From Poriferisodalis sp965198245 (GTDB lineage: Bacteria; Actinomycetota; Acidimicrobiia; Acidimicrobiales; Poriferisodalaceae), in NCBI RefSeq assembly GCF_965198245.1, contig NZ_OZ240249.1, positions 620,001 to 684,000 on the forward strand: a stretch of 64,000 nt of DNA. Reading direction: 5' to 3'. Shown one piece after another: positions 1 to 9,001 of this stretch. Positions within the stretch are counted from its first letter, which is position 1. Every line of letters starts with the position of its first letter. The notes beneath the pieces were generated by a model. The model was given only the letters and a program-made list of their open reading frames with translations. It was not told where the DNA came from and did no database searches. The translations under genes were made by a program, and so were the position numbers.

Positions 1-2000
1 GATGACCCGAACACCTCCTCGTAGGTCGACAGGTCAACCGCCCAGTTGCCCACGATGCTGGCGTCGTCGTAGACGCCGACAACGGTGAGGGTTCGCGTGG
101 TGTCAGGGAATACCGCGGTCAACGTGTCGCCAGGCGACAGCCCGAGATCAGTCGCCGGGTCGGCATGCACGAGCACACCGTCGTTCTCGAGTCCGTCGTA
201 GGCGCCATCGACGATGCCCGCATGCACGACCGAACCGAAGGCGGCACGGGGGACCCCGACAATGTCACGCCCAGCGCCGCCGATCAGCGCCCGCGCGCCT
301 GTGCCCGGCCCGCCGCGAAAGCTGATCGCCAGATCTACCTCTGGCAGCCCGTTCAACTCGACTGCGAGCTGGCGGCTGAACACGCTCGGTCCTTGTTGCT
401 GTGCGGGTGCGACGTAGTAGTCGGCGGTGATCGACGTCTCCAGCAGCGAGGTCACCGTCTTCTTGAAGCTGGTCCCCACCACCAGCACCATCGTGACCAG
501 CGCCAGGCCCACCATGAGCGCGGCAGCAGTGGCCGAGGTGCGATGCGGGTTGCGCGCAGCGTTGTTGCGCGCCAGCGTTCCCGAGATGCGGCCTATCCAG
601 GCGATGGGCGCACCCACCGCCCGAGCGATCGGCGCGGCAACCTGCGGGCTGAGCAGCGCCACCGCAATGAAAAGCAAGAGTGCCCCAGCTCCCAGCGCGA
701 GCAGGCGTGTCGTGGTGTCTCCTGCACCGAGCACTCCCAGGATCACTGCCAGCCCGCCCACAACGGCAAATGCCAGGCCAACGAGCACGCGTCGGCGGGT
801 GCGCGTCGCGGACAGTACGAAGTCGTCGGTGAGGGCGGCAATCGGCGGGATGCTGGCCGCCCGTCGCGCCGGGGACAGCGATGCCAGCAGTGTCACTCCG
901 ACACCCACAACAATGGCCACGATCCAGGTACGCGGCGCCAAGATGATCCCCCCGCTCGGCAACCCGCCGCCATCGCCGGCAGCACTGATGATCTGGTTGA
1001 TGAGCGCCGCCACGCCGAGACCGCCGAACAGACCTGCCACCGAGGCCACGCCGCCGATCAGCAGTGCCTCCACCAGCACCGACGTGCGCACCTGTCGGCC
1101 CGACGCGCCCAGGCAGCGCAGCAGTCCCAACTCCTTGATGCGCTGCCCCAACACAATCGAGAACGTGTTGTTGATGATGAAGGCGCTGACCACAAGCGCG
1201 ACGGCCGCGAACGCCAGCAGCGCGCTCTGGAATACCGTGATGATGACGTCGAAGAACGCACTGAACTCGTCGGAGACGACCTCGCCGGTGACGGCCTCGA
1301 AGTCTGCGGGCAGGGTTGCATTGACCCGTTCGGCCAACTCGTCGGGGCTCAAGGCCCCCGCTGCACTCACATTGATATAGGAGAAGCTGTCGGGAAGACC
1401 GAACAGTCGCTGGGCCGTCGGCGTGTCGAACAGCACGAATACAGCGCCGAAATCCTCCTCGCCGAAGCTCGCGATGCCCGAAACCGTGAAGTCCTCGGGC
1501 TCGGCAAGGGTGCGGACATTGACGACGTCGCCGATGGCAATGTCGTATCGATCGGCGGCGAATTCGTCGAAGAGAACCTCGCCGGTCCCCGGTGCATCGC
1601 CTCGCACAATCTCGATTGCTGAGACGGCGTCAGCTTCGTAGTTGTAGGCAAGCGTGGGTCCCTGACTGCGCACCAACTCGCCATCGGCGGTGCTGACGAA
1701 TGGGAAGCCCTCGACGATGCCGCTGACGCTGGCCACCCCGTCGACGCCTGCGAGCTCATCGACGAGGGAGTCCGGCGAAGGAGGGCGGGTGAGGTCGATG
1801 CTCTCGATCGCAGAAATGCCGCGCACCCGCACCGAGATCGGCGCGCCCACTTCCTCCGCGATGTCGTCAAAGACCGCTCGCAGGCTGTCGGCCAGCACGA
1901 ACGATCCTGACACGAAGGCCACACCGAGCACCACGGCGAACGTCGTGAGTGCCAGGCGGATCTTGCGGTCGAAGAAGGACCTGAGGGTGAGCTTCAGCAT
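1..2000 (-). CDS. ABC transporter permease, FtsX/MacB type (3' end outside window)
   Basis: The reading frame opens at an ATG at 1998-2000 and stays open to the window edge, so about 666 residues are visible and the C-terminus is missing. The start reads MLKLTLRSFFDRKIRLALTT, a typical N-terminal membrane anchor of FtsX-family permeases, followed by a long extracytoplasmic domain. A membrane block follows with the motif GQRIKELGLLRCLGASGRQV that marks the first FtsX domain, then more hydrophobic segments and a second periplasmic-type domain. The gene lies 15 bp downstream of the ATPase gene at 2016-2798, on the same strand, so the two form an exporter operon. The family moves lipids, lipoproteins, peptides or drugs outward; the substrate cannot be read here. 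The function class is certain, the substrate unknown. Confidence 0.88.
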   Translation of the reverse strand, partial: MLKLTLRSFFDRKIRLALTTFAVVLGVAFVSGSFVLADSLRAVFDDIAEEVGAPISVRVRGISAIESIDLTRPPSPDSLVDELAGVDGVASVSGIVEGFPFVSTADGELVRSQGPTLAYNYEADAVSAIEIVRGDAPGTGEVLFDEFAADRYDIAIGDVVNVRTLAEPEDFTVSGIASFGEEDFGAVFVLFDTPTAQRLFGLPDSFSYINVSAAGALSPDELAERVNATLPADFEAVTGEVVSDEFSAFFDVIITVFQSALLAFAAVALVVSAFIINNTFSIVLGQRIKELGLLRCLGASGRQVRTSVLVEALLIGGVASVAGLFGGLGVAALINQIISAAGDGGGLPSGGIILAPRTWIVAIVVGVGVTLLASLSPARRAASIPPIAALTDDFVLSATRTRRRVLVGLAFAVVGGLAVILGVLGAGDTTTRLLALGAGALLLFIAVALLSPQVAAPIARAVGAPIAWIGRISGTLARNNAARNPHRTSATAAALMVGLALVTMVLVVGTSFKKTVTSLLETSITADYYVAPAQQQGPSVFSRQLAVELNGLPEVDLAISFRGGPGTGARALIGGAGRDIVGVPRAAFGSVVHAGIVDGAYDGLENDGVLVHADPATDLGLSPGDTLTAVFPDTTRTLTVVGVYDDASIVGNWAVDLSTYEEVFGS

Positions 2001-2015
2001 CGATCTGGCGCAGCC

Positions 2016-2798
2016 TCAGTCGCCGAGGTGCTTCATCACGTCGAGCACGTCGTCGGCCTGTGGGTTGCTCATCTCGTTCACAATGCGACCATCGACGAGG
2101 AACACCACCCGGTCGCTGTATGACGCCGCCACAGGATCGTGGGTGACCATCACAATCGTCTGTCCCAATCGCCGCACGGCGGTCCCCATGAATTGCAGAA
2201 TCTCGTCGCCCGTTCGGCTGTCGAGGTTGCCGGTGGGCTCGTCCGCAAAGACGATCGAAGGATGTCCTGCGAGCGCCCGGGCCACTGCGACGCGTTGCTG
2301 CTGGCCGCCTGAGAGCTCACTGGGCCGGTGGCTGAGGCGGTCGGTCAGCCCCACTGCGTCCACCACCTCGTCGAGCCATTCACGGTCGACTTCGCCCGCG
2401 CCGAGCCGGCGCGGCAGCACGATGTTCTCGTACGCCGTCAGCGTGGGGACCAGGTTGTAGGCCTGGAAGATGAAGCCCACCCGGTCGCGTCGCAGCAGCG
2501 TCAGCTCGCGTTCGGAGAGTTCGGCGAGCGGCACGTTGTCGATGACGACCCCGCCCGAGGTCAGCGCGTCCAGGCCGGCCATGCAGTGCATGAGCGTCGA
2601 CTTGCCCGAACCCGATGGCCCCATCACGGCGGTGAACTCGCCCCGTGCGAAGCTCACGTCGAGCCCGTCGAGGGCTCGCACCGCCGTGGGGCCCGAGCCG
2701 TAGATCTTCACGGCATCCACCGCCTGCGCGGCAACGGCGGAATCGTCGGCGAATTGCACGGCGTGATGCGGTGCAGTGGCTGTTCGAGGGCGAGGCAT
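2016..2798 (-). CDS. ABC transporter ATP-binding protein, LolD/MacB class
   Basis: A 260-residue nucleotide-binding subunit. Visible are Walker A (GPSGSGKST, about residue 60), the Q-loop region FIFQAYNLVPTLT, the signature LSGGQQQRVAVARAL, Walker B plus the LolD/MacB hallmark VFADEPTGNLDSRTGDEI, and the switch His in MVTHD. This class works as a dimer with FtsX-type permeases and couples ATP hydrolysis to periplasmic conformational change. It precedes the permease gene by 15 bp and is probably the promoter-proximal gene of that pair. The N-terminal 25 residues are less conserved, so a later start is possible, although no better ATG is seen before the domain. The gene points away from the cyclase gene at 2898, leaving a 99-bp divergent promoter region. 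Confidence 0.93.
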   Translation of the reverse strand: MPRPRTATAPHHAVQFADDSAVAAQAVDAVKIYGSGPTAVRALDGLDVSFARGEFTAVMGPSGSGKSTLMHCMAGLDALTSGGVVIDNVPLAELSERELTLLRRDRVGFIFQAYNLVPTLTAYENIVLPRRLGAGEVDREWLDEVVDAVGLTDRLSHRPSELSGGQQQRVAVARALAGHPSIVFADEPTGNLDSRTGDEILQFMGTAVRRLGQTIVMVTHDPVAASYSDRVVFLVDGRIVNEMSNPQADDVLDVMKHLGD

Positions 2799-2897
2799 GG
2801 CGGAACGCTACTGCGCGTTTCACCAGCGTCCTTCGCGGCCACAGCGTTCTCAGCAGACTCTCATGCCGTCCGTTTCCTGCGCCGTTTCTAGAATGCC

Positions 2898-5800
2898 GTG
2901 ATGAGGTGCCCTGCTTGCGCTACTGAGGTCCCGCAGGGCGCACGATTCTGCCCGAGCTGCGGCAACCTGCTCGTGCAGACCGAAGAACGTCGTGTGGTCA
3001 CGGTGCTGTTCGCCGATCTGGTCGGGTTCACCTCGATGGGCGAGTCGGCTGACCCCGAAGCACTGAAGCATCTCGTCGACCAATGCTTCGGGCGGCTCGT
3101 GGGCGATGTCACCGCGTTCGGAGGCACCGTCGACAAGATCATCGGCGACGCGATCCTTGCCCTGTTCGGCGCGCCCACAGCGCACGAGGACGATCCCGAG
3201 CGGGCGCTGCGCGCCGCGTTCCGGATGCGTCGATCGCTGGAGGCGTTCAGTGCCGAGCGCCGCATGGACCTCCAGATGCGCATCGGCATCAACACGGGTG
3301 AAGTGCTGGTGGGCGCCCTGCGAGCCGGCGGCGACTACACGGCAATGGGTGACACCGTCAACATAGCGAGCCGTCTCCAGACCATCGCCGAAGCGGGCGA
3401 GGTGCTGGTGGGAGACGCCACCCAAGCAGCCACCGTTGGCATCGTCGAATACACGCCGCGGGGCGAGATCGGCCTACGGGGTCGCGACGAGCCCGTGACG
3501 GTGTTCGCGGCCAGCGGCGAGCTGGCGCCGCCCGGCCGCCGCCGCAGCGCGTCGCTGTCGCCGCTGGTGGGACGTCACCTCGAGAGCGCCCTGCTGGATT
3601 CCGCGATCGACACCTCCGTGGCCCGCCGGCGCGCTCAGTTGTGCCAGATCGTGGGCGAAGCCGGCATGGGCAAGACACGCCTGGCTCGTGAAGCGGCGGA
3701 GGGCACCGTGGAGCGCCATAACGCGATGGTGCTCGAAAGCATGGCGCTGCCCTATGACGAGACCAACCCGCTGCGCTGCCTGGGCGATGCCATCGCGGCC
3801 GCTGCGGGGGTGAACGCCAGCGATTCGACGGTGCTGGCCACCAGACGCATCTCGTCGCTCGTGGCCGATGTCCTGCAGAGCACAAACGGCAACCCGAACG
3901 GCGTTGCCAGCTCCTCCGACGCCGTCACCTTCGAGGAGATCGACGAGATCACCGATGTGGTGCTGGCCGTGCTCGGGCGGGTCGGCACCGGCGATCCCGC
4001 CGAGATCGAATGGCGCGCAGAGGCGACGTTCCGCTCCCTGCGCCGATTCCTTGGTGCGCTGGCGCGGCGCCAGCCCGTGGTGCTGCTGCTCAGCGATGTG
4101 CATTGGGCAGAGGAACGACTGCTCAAGGTGCTCGAACAGCTGCTGGCGGCACTGGCCAACCAGCCCTTCATCGTCATCACGACGGCCCGCTGGAACATGG
4201 ACGAGCATCGCTGGACGGTCCCGCCGGGCCGCCACAGCACGGTGGTGCTGAACCTCGACGCGCTCAGCCGCGAGGCCACCGCCGATCTGGTGACCGAGCT
4301 GCTGGGCGTGAGCGTTCCCAATCACGTGGCAGAGCAGCTCTATGAGCGCAGCGGGGGCAACCCGTTCTTCCTGGAGGAAATGTGCGTGCTGCTGCGTGAG
4401 TCGGGCGTGGTGGGTCCCGGCGCTCGGCCAGACCACGAGGAGCGCTCGCTGGCCGAAATGCCCGACACGCTGCGGGGACTGGTTGCAGCTCGCCTCGACA
4501 CGCTCAGCCCACCCGAACGTCGGTTGGTGGACGCCGCGTCGGTGATCGGCGGCGGCGGTTCGATCAGCGAGCTGCTGGAGATGACGGCATCACCCGAACC
4601 CGACCCCAACGCAGAATTGGACTCAGCGGTTTTTCAGCGTCTGGTCGACAAGGACATCCTCACGAGCGAGGCAGACGGCTGGACATTTCGCAGCGACGTG
4701 GTCCGCGATGTCGCCTACAGCATGCTGACCAAGGCCGGGCGGGCAGAGCGGCACCTCGATGTCGCGCTGTGGCTGGCACAGAACCGCGAGGATCCTTCCA
4801 GCGAGTCGGTCGGGCTGATCGCCGATCACTTCGCTTCGGCCGTCGAGCTGGGCGTAAGTGCCGACGATCGAGACAACCGAGACGCCGACGCCTTCGAAGG
4901 CGGCATGACTGAGGTGGCGATCGAGTGGCTCGGCCGGGCCGGCCGGTGGGCCGCGGCCCGCGACAGTCACTACGCATCGGCGCAGTTCTACCGCCGCGCC
5001 ATCGAAATGCTCGGTGACGCCGACCCGCGGCTCATCGACATGGCACTGGGCAGGGCCGCGGCCCGGCTGAGGCTCGGCGAGCTGCATGGCGCCCGGGCCG
5101 ATGCCGAGCTGGCACGGGCCATGGCAACCCTGAACGGCAACCGGATCGCCGCGGCGCATGGTCTGCGTGTGCTGGGCGAGGTTGCGCTCGCCGGCGACGA
5201 ACATGGCGCCGCCGACAAGCTGCTGGCGGACGCGCTGGACCAATTCCGCACCATGGGCGAAGTGCGCGAGGCCGCCGAGTCGCTGCGCCTGCGAGGACTT
5301 GCGTCGCTGCGGGCCGGCGATTACGCACGTGCCGACCGCTATATCAACGAGGCAAACGGCACGTTCGCCCATCTGGGCGACGAGAGCGGCGTGGCGTGGT
5401 GCTTGCAGAATCTGGCGTGGCTGTCATTCGAGCAGGGCTTGATCTCCGAGGCCGGTCGCCGGCTGACCACCGCAATCGAACGATTCATCGACCTGGGCGA
5501 CACCGTCGGCCTGGCAACCGCCGAAGGCCTGCTGGCGTTCCTGCGCTTCCACTCTGGCGATCGCGACGAGGCCGAGGAGCTGGCCGGCTCGGTGTACACC
5601 ATTGCCCACGAGCGGGGTGAGCGGTTCACCGAGGCGATGATGGATCTGCTGCTGGCGTCACTCGGGCTGTGGTCGGGCCGGGCGCTTGCAGCTGTGGAGC
5701 GGGCCCGTGCCGCCGAACAGGTCTTCCGCGATGTCCACAGCGACTTCGGCGTCGTGCAGGCGCTGGGACTGCTGGGCCGGTCGTACGCCGCAGTGGGCGA

Positions 5801-6605
5801 ACTCCAGCGCAGCCGGGCGGTGCTGGCGGAGTGCTTCCAGCGGGCCAGCGACATGCCCGGTCGTCCGCTCGAAGGATTCGCCCGGGCGGTCCGAGCGGGC
5901 GCAGCGGTCCAGATGGGGCACCCAGAGACGGTCACAGACGATCTGGTGCGCGCCGGCTGGGACCGGACGTCTGGGCGCGATCCGCACGCTGGGGCGAGCC
6001 AGCCTGAGCCCACGAAGCGAGCCGAGCGGACCGCAGTGATCGGCCTGCTCGACCTGGAGGTCTCCCTAGGGCTCGCGCTGTTGCAGCTGGGCCGGCCGGA
6101 GGACGCGATCACAGCACTCGAAGCCGTGAGCTCGGACGACCTGCCGTCCACCTACCTGCACTCCAGCTTGGCCATCGCGTATGCGGCCGTCGGGCGCACC
6201 ATCGATGCGTTGGAGCAGTCCCGGTTCGCCATGGCAAGCGGCACCGGCACCTATCTCGACATGCGCACCGCCCTCGTGGCCCGCGCTCTGGCGCATGCCC
6301 GGGACGCCGATCGCCCGGCGATGGAGGCTGCGTTCGAGCAGGCCCTGGTGCTCATCGACGCCACCGACAGCCGGCTCAGCCAAGCGGTGGTGCGGCTGGC
6401 CCGCGCCATCGGCCACGAGTCTTTCGAAGCGCCCGACACGACTGCGTTGCGCTCCGAAGCGGAGGTGGCGATGGCCCAGCTCGGTGCACGCCCGAGCGGC
6501 TGGGAAACGGCGTTCCGGCTGGCCGCGGGCCTCGAAGCAGCGGCACCCGCTATCACCGGCCCGCTGCCCGAGGCGATTCCGTTTCCCGGAGAGACGGACC
6601 TGTAG
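2898..6605 (+). CDS. Zinc-ribbon / class III nucleotide cyclase / AAA ATPase / TPR regulator
   Basis: A large multidomain protein of about 1,235 residues. A zinc ribbon with four cysteines (CPAC and CPSC) occupies residues 3-22. A class III adenylate/guanylate cyclase domain follows at about 33-200, with the metal Asp in VTVLFADLVGFTS and the second Asp in DKIIGDAILALFG. An AAA-type ATPase then has Walker A GEAGMGKTR near residue 255 and a Walker B-like VVLLLSDVHWAEERL. Roughly 500 residues of helical TPR-like repeats complete it. Actinobacteria carry several such proteins, thought to act as signal-dependent cyclases or STAND-type switches. The start is GTG at 2898 or ATG at 2901, the two being adjacent. 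The gene is divergent from the ABC exporter and ends 9 bp before the B12-binding gene. What it senses is unknown. Confidence 0.92.
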   Translation: MMRCPACATEVPQGARFCPSCGNLLVQTEERRVVTVLFADLVGFTSMGESADPEALKHLVDQCFGRLVGDVTAFGGTVDKIIGDAILALFGAPTAHEDDPERALRAAFRMRRSLEAFSAERRMDLQMRIGINTGEVLVGALRAGGDYTAMGDTVNIASRLQTIAEAGEVLVGDATQAATVGIVEYTPRGEIGLRGRDEPVTVFAASGELAPPGRRRSASLSPLVGRHLESALLDSAIDTSVARRRAQLCQIVGEAGMGKTRLAREAAEGTVERHNAMVLESMALPYDETNPLRCLGDAIAAAAGVNASDSTVLATRRISSLVADVLQSTNGNPNGVASSSDAVTFEEIDEITDVVLAVLGRVGTGDPAEIEWRAEATFRSLRRFLGALARRQPVVLLLSDVHWAEERLLKVLEQLLAALANQPFIVITTARWNMDEHRWTVPPGRHSTVVLNLDALSREATADLVTELLGVSVPNHVAEQLYERSGGNPFFLEEMCVLLRESGVVGPGARPDHEERSLAEMPDTLRGLVAARLDTLSPPERRLVDAASVIGGGGSISELLEMTASPEPDPNAELDSAVFQRLVDKDILTSEADGWTFRSDVVRDVAYSMLTKAGRAERHLDVALWLAQNREDPSSESVGLIADHFASAVELGVSADDRDNRDADAFEGGMTEVAIEWLGRAGRWAAARDSHYASAQFYRRAIEMLGDADPRLIDMALGRAAARLRLGELHGARADAELARAMATLNGNRIAAAHGLRVLGEVALAGDEHGAADKLLADALDQFRTMGEVREAAESLRLRGLASLRAGDYARADRYINEANGTFAHLGDESGVAWCLQNLAWLSFEQGLISEAGRRLTTAIERFIDLGDTVGLATAEGLLAFLRFHSGDRDEAEELAGSVYTIAHERGERFTEAMMDLLLASLGLWSGRALAAVERARAAEQVFRDVHSDFGVVQALGLLGRSYAAVGELQRSRAVLAECFQRASDMPGRPLEGFARAVRAGAAVQMGHPETVTDDLVRAGWDRTSGRDPHAGASQPEPTKRAERTAVIGLLDLEVSLGLALLQLGRPEDAITALEAVSSDDLPSTYLHSSLAIAYAAVGRTIDALEQSRFAMASGTGTYLDMRTALVARALAHARDADRPAMEAAFEQALVLIDATDSRLSQAVVRLARAIGHESFEAPDTTALRSEAEVAMAQLGARPSGWETAFRLAAGLEAAAPAITGPLPEAIPFPGETDL

Positions 6606-6614
6606 GGTCGCCGC

Positions 6615-7028
6615 ATGTCTGCGCAGGTTCAGGGCGGAAGGGTGCTGATTGCGAAGCTCGGTCTCGACGGCCACGACCGCGGGGTCAAGGTCGTGGCCCG
6701 GATGCTGCGCGACGCCGGCTTCGAGGTGATCTACACCGGCCTGTTCCAGACCCCCGAGAGTGTGGTCGCGGCTGCCATCGACGAGGACGTGGACGCCATC
6801 GGGGTTTCCATGCTGTCGGGCGCCCATGAGGCATTGATGCCGCTGGTTGTCCAACGCCTGCGCGAAGCGGGCGCCGAGGGCATCCCGGTCATTCTTGGCG
6901 GCATCGTGCCCGGTGCTGACCTCGAGGCGATGGCTGCGGCCGGCGTGGCAGCGGTGCTGACCCCGGGCGCCACCTCCGATGAAGTGGTGGCCGCCGTTCG
7001 TGGCGCCATCGACCGATCTCGCGGGTGA
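6615..7028 (+). CDS. Stand-alone cobalamin-binding domain protein (methylmalonyl-CoA mutase small-domain type)
   Basis: A 137-residue protein that is one complete B12-binding Rossmann domain. The cobalamin-ligand motif DGHDRG (D-x-H-x-x-G) lies at about residues 20-25. It is followed by the usual SMLSG segment and GGIVPGAD near the C-terminus. In the family this domain either forms the C-terminus of acyl-CoA mutase large subunits or is a separate small subunit (as in isobutyryl-CoA or ethylmalonyl-type mutases). No mutase catalytic subunit is present in the window, so the partner must be encoded elsewhere. It sits 9 bp after the cyclase gene and upstream of two acyl-CoA-related genes, which fits a role in branched acyl-CoA or propionate metabolism. 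Confidence 0.9.
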   Translation: MSAQVQGGRVLIAKLGLDGHDRGVKVVARMLRDAGFEVIYTGLFQTPESVVAAAIDEDVDAIGVSMLSGAHEALMPLVVQRLREAGAEGIPVILGGIVPGADLEAMAAAGVAAVLTPGATSDEVVAAVRGAIDRSRG

Positions 7029-7107
7029 CAACCCGAGCGTTGGCTGAGCAAAGACCGACCTACCGGCAGGCAAACGCAAACAGACCGGTAGATTGCCCGT
7101 CGTGCCT

Positions 7108-7962
7108 ATGGAGCGAATTGGGGTGGTGGGCTGCGGCCTGATGGGGTCCGGCATCGCCGAAGTAGCTGCTCGCAGCGGTTGCGACGTCAAGATTGTCGAA
7201 GTCGACGAGGCTGCACTCGCGGCCGGCATGGCGCGCATCGAAAAGAGCCTGAACCGTGCGGTCAACGCCGGCAAGCTCGACGACGCCGGGAGGGAAACAG
7301 CGCTCGGCGCCATGTCGTTCGGGCTCGACCTCGACGATCTGGCCGATCGAGAGTTCGTGATCGAGGCGATCGTCGAATCCGAGGCGGCCAAGCTGGATGT
7401 GTTCGGGCGGCTGTCGAAAGTGCTCACCGATCCCAACGCCGTGATGGCGTCCAACACCTCTGCCATCCCGATCATGAAGCTGGCGATGGCAACCGACCGG
7501 CCCTCGCACGTCATCGGCATGCACTTCTTCAACCCGGTGCCCGTGATGGGGCTTGTCGAAGTCATCTCGTCGCTGCTGACAGCCGAGCAGACTGCCCAGA
7601 AGTGCCGGAAGTTCGCTTCGGATCGGCTCGGCAAGCGAGTGGTGGACAGCCAGGACCGGGCCGGCTTCGTGGTGAACGCCCTGCTGATCCCCTACATCCT
7701 GTCCGCCATCCGGATGCTCGAATCCGGCTTCGCCTCGACCGAGGACATCGACGCCGGCATGGTCCTGGGCTGCAATCACCCGATGGGCCCGCTGGCCCTG
7801 TGCGATCTCATCGGCCTCGACACGACGCAGGCGGTGGCAGAGTCGCTGTACGAGGAGTTCCGCGAGCAGCTCTACGCACCGCCGCCGATGCTCAGCCGCA
7901 TGTGCGACGCCGGCCTGCTGGGTCGCAAGACCGGCCGGGGCTTCTACACCTACGGCGGCTAG
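7108..7962 (+). CDS. 3-hydroxyacyl-CoA (3-hydroxybutyryl-CoA) dehydrogenase
   Basis: A protein of about 285 residues of the two-domain 3-hydroxyacyl-CoA dehydrogenase family, which oxidises (S)-3-hydroxyacyl-CoA with NAD+. The N-terminal Rossmann fold starts at once with IGVVGCGLMGSGIAEV (GxGxxG). The catalytic-region motif MHFFNPVPVMGLVEVI with the active-site His lies at about residue 138, and the C-terminal dimerisation domain contains GLLGRKTGRGFY. The size is normal for stand-alone FadB2/Hbd proteins. The start was placed at ATG 7108 because the Rossmann strand begins immediately after it; GTG 7102 is also possible. The stop codon directly abuts the next gene's ATG, so the two are co-transcribed. 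It likely acts in beta-oxidation or butanoyl-CoA metabolism. Confidence 0.92.
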   Translation: MERIGVVGCGLMGSGIAEVAARSGCDVKIVEVDEAALAAGMARIEKSLNRAVNAGKLDDAGRETALGAMSFGLDLDDLADREFVIEAIVESEAAKLDVFGRLSKVLTDPNAVMASNTSAIPIMKLAMATDRPSHVIGMHFFNPVPVMGLVEVISSLLTAEQTAQKCRKFASDRLGKRVVDSQDRAGFVVNALLIPYILSAIRMLESGFASTEDIDAGMVLGCNHPMGPLALCDLIGLDTTQAVAESLYEEFREQLYAPPPMLSRMCDAGLLGRKTGRGFYTYGG

Positions 7963-8982
7963 ATGTCTCCCGCTGGTATCGATGCCCCGGCGGTGAGCGG
8001 CTGGTTCGCCCGCCATGTCCCGCAGGCTGCCCAGCCGCTTCGCTTCGAGCTCATCGCGGGCGGGCATTCGAATCTGACCTACCGAGTGCATTGCGCTGAC
8101 GGCGATTCGGTGGTGCTGCGCCGCCCGCCGCTAGGGCACGTGCTGGCCACAGCGCACGACATGTCCCGTGAGCACAAGATCATTTCGGGAGTGGGGCAGA
8201 CCGACGTACCGGTGCCTCGTGCGATCGCGCTGTGCACTGATGAGGAGGTGAACGGGGCGCCGTTCTACCTCATGAGCTACGAAGAAGGCGCCGTGCTCCA
8301 TTCGGCGGACGAATCCGAGCTCGTTCTCGATGCCGAGCGCATGTCGTTGAGTCGCCGGGTGGCTGACGTGCTGGCCGAACTGCACGCGATCGAACCCGAT
8401 GACGTGGGCCTGGGCGACTTGGGGCGCCGGGAGGATTACCTCGGGCGGCAGATGCGACGTTGGGCCCGTCAATGGGAGCAGTCCAAGACGCGCGAGCTGC
8501 CGATCATGGACGAATTGGCCACCGAGCTGGACGCCCGCAAGCCCGAACAGATCGGCTCGGCCATCGTCCATGGCGACTACCGGCTGGGCAACATGCTGTC
8601 GAGCGCCGGGGACATCGTGGCGGTGCTCGACTGGGAGTTGTGCACCCTGGGCGACCCGATGGCCGACGTGGGATTCCTGATGAACAACTGGGTGGCACCC
8701 GACGAGCAGTCGGCTGGCACGTCTGCGCCCACGCAGGCGGGCGGCTTTGCGGCCCGCAGCGACATGCTGGATTGGTACGCCGACGCGTCCGGGCGCGACG
8801 TGTCGAAAATCGACTATTACCGCGCGTTCTCGTACTGGCGATTGGCTGCTATATCCGAAGGAGTGCTGAACCGGTACCTGCGCGGCGTGATGGCCGACGC
8901 TGAAGAAACCGACACAGACGTGTTCCGCCAAAACGTCGATTTCCTGTCGGCGAGCGCAGCCGAGCGGCTCGCCATCAGGTGA
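7963..8982 (+). CDS. Phosphotransferase family protein (APH fold, ACAD10/11-like)
   Basis: 339 residues of the aminoglycoside-phosphotransferase fold, in the subgroup seen as the N-terminal kinase of ACAD10/11 and as separate proteins near acyl-CoA genes in actinobacteria. The nucleotide-binding start is GGHSNLTYRV with VVLRRPPLG. The catalytic loop is IVHGDYRLGNML (H-G-D-x-x-x-x-N), and the metal Asp follows in VAVLDWELCTLGDPMADV. The gene starts at the base following the dehydrogenase stop, so translation is probably coupled. The family is proposed to phosphorylate 4-hydroxyacyl-CoAs ahead of beta-oxidation, which would suit its neighbour. An antibiotic-resistance role is unlikely in this context. 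Confidence 0.88.
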   Translation: MSPAGIDAPAVSGWFARHVPQAAQPLRFELIAGGHSNLTYRVHCADGDSVVLRRPPLGHVLATAHDMSREHKIISGVGQTDVPVPRAIALCTDEEVNGAPFYLMSYEEGAVLHSADESELVLDAERMSLSRRVADVLAELHAIEPDDVGLGDLGRREDYLGRQMRRWARQWEQSKTRELPIMDELATELDARKPEQIGSAIVHGDYRLGNMLSSAGDIVAVLDWELCTLGDPMADVGFLMNNWVAPDEQSAGTSAPTQAGGFAARSDMLDWYADASGRDVSKIDYYRAFSYWRLAAISEGVLNRYLRGVMADAEETDTDVFRQNVDFLSASAAERLAIR

Positions 8983-9001
8983 CGGTGACGGCTGATCGCT
9001 G

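Noticed and set aside
165..1622. Long plus-strand frame over the first 2 kb
   Set aside because: It is a shadow of the FtsX permease gene read on the minus strand; its composition is rich in Arg, Gln and His and shows no domain.
3474..4436. Minus-strand frame opposite the cyclase gene
   Set aside because: Antisense shadow of the AAA region; high His/Gln/Arg content and no family motif.
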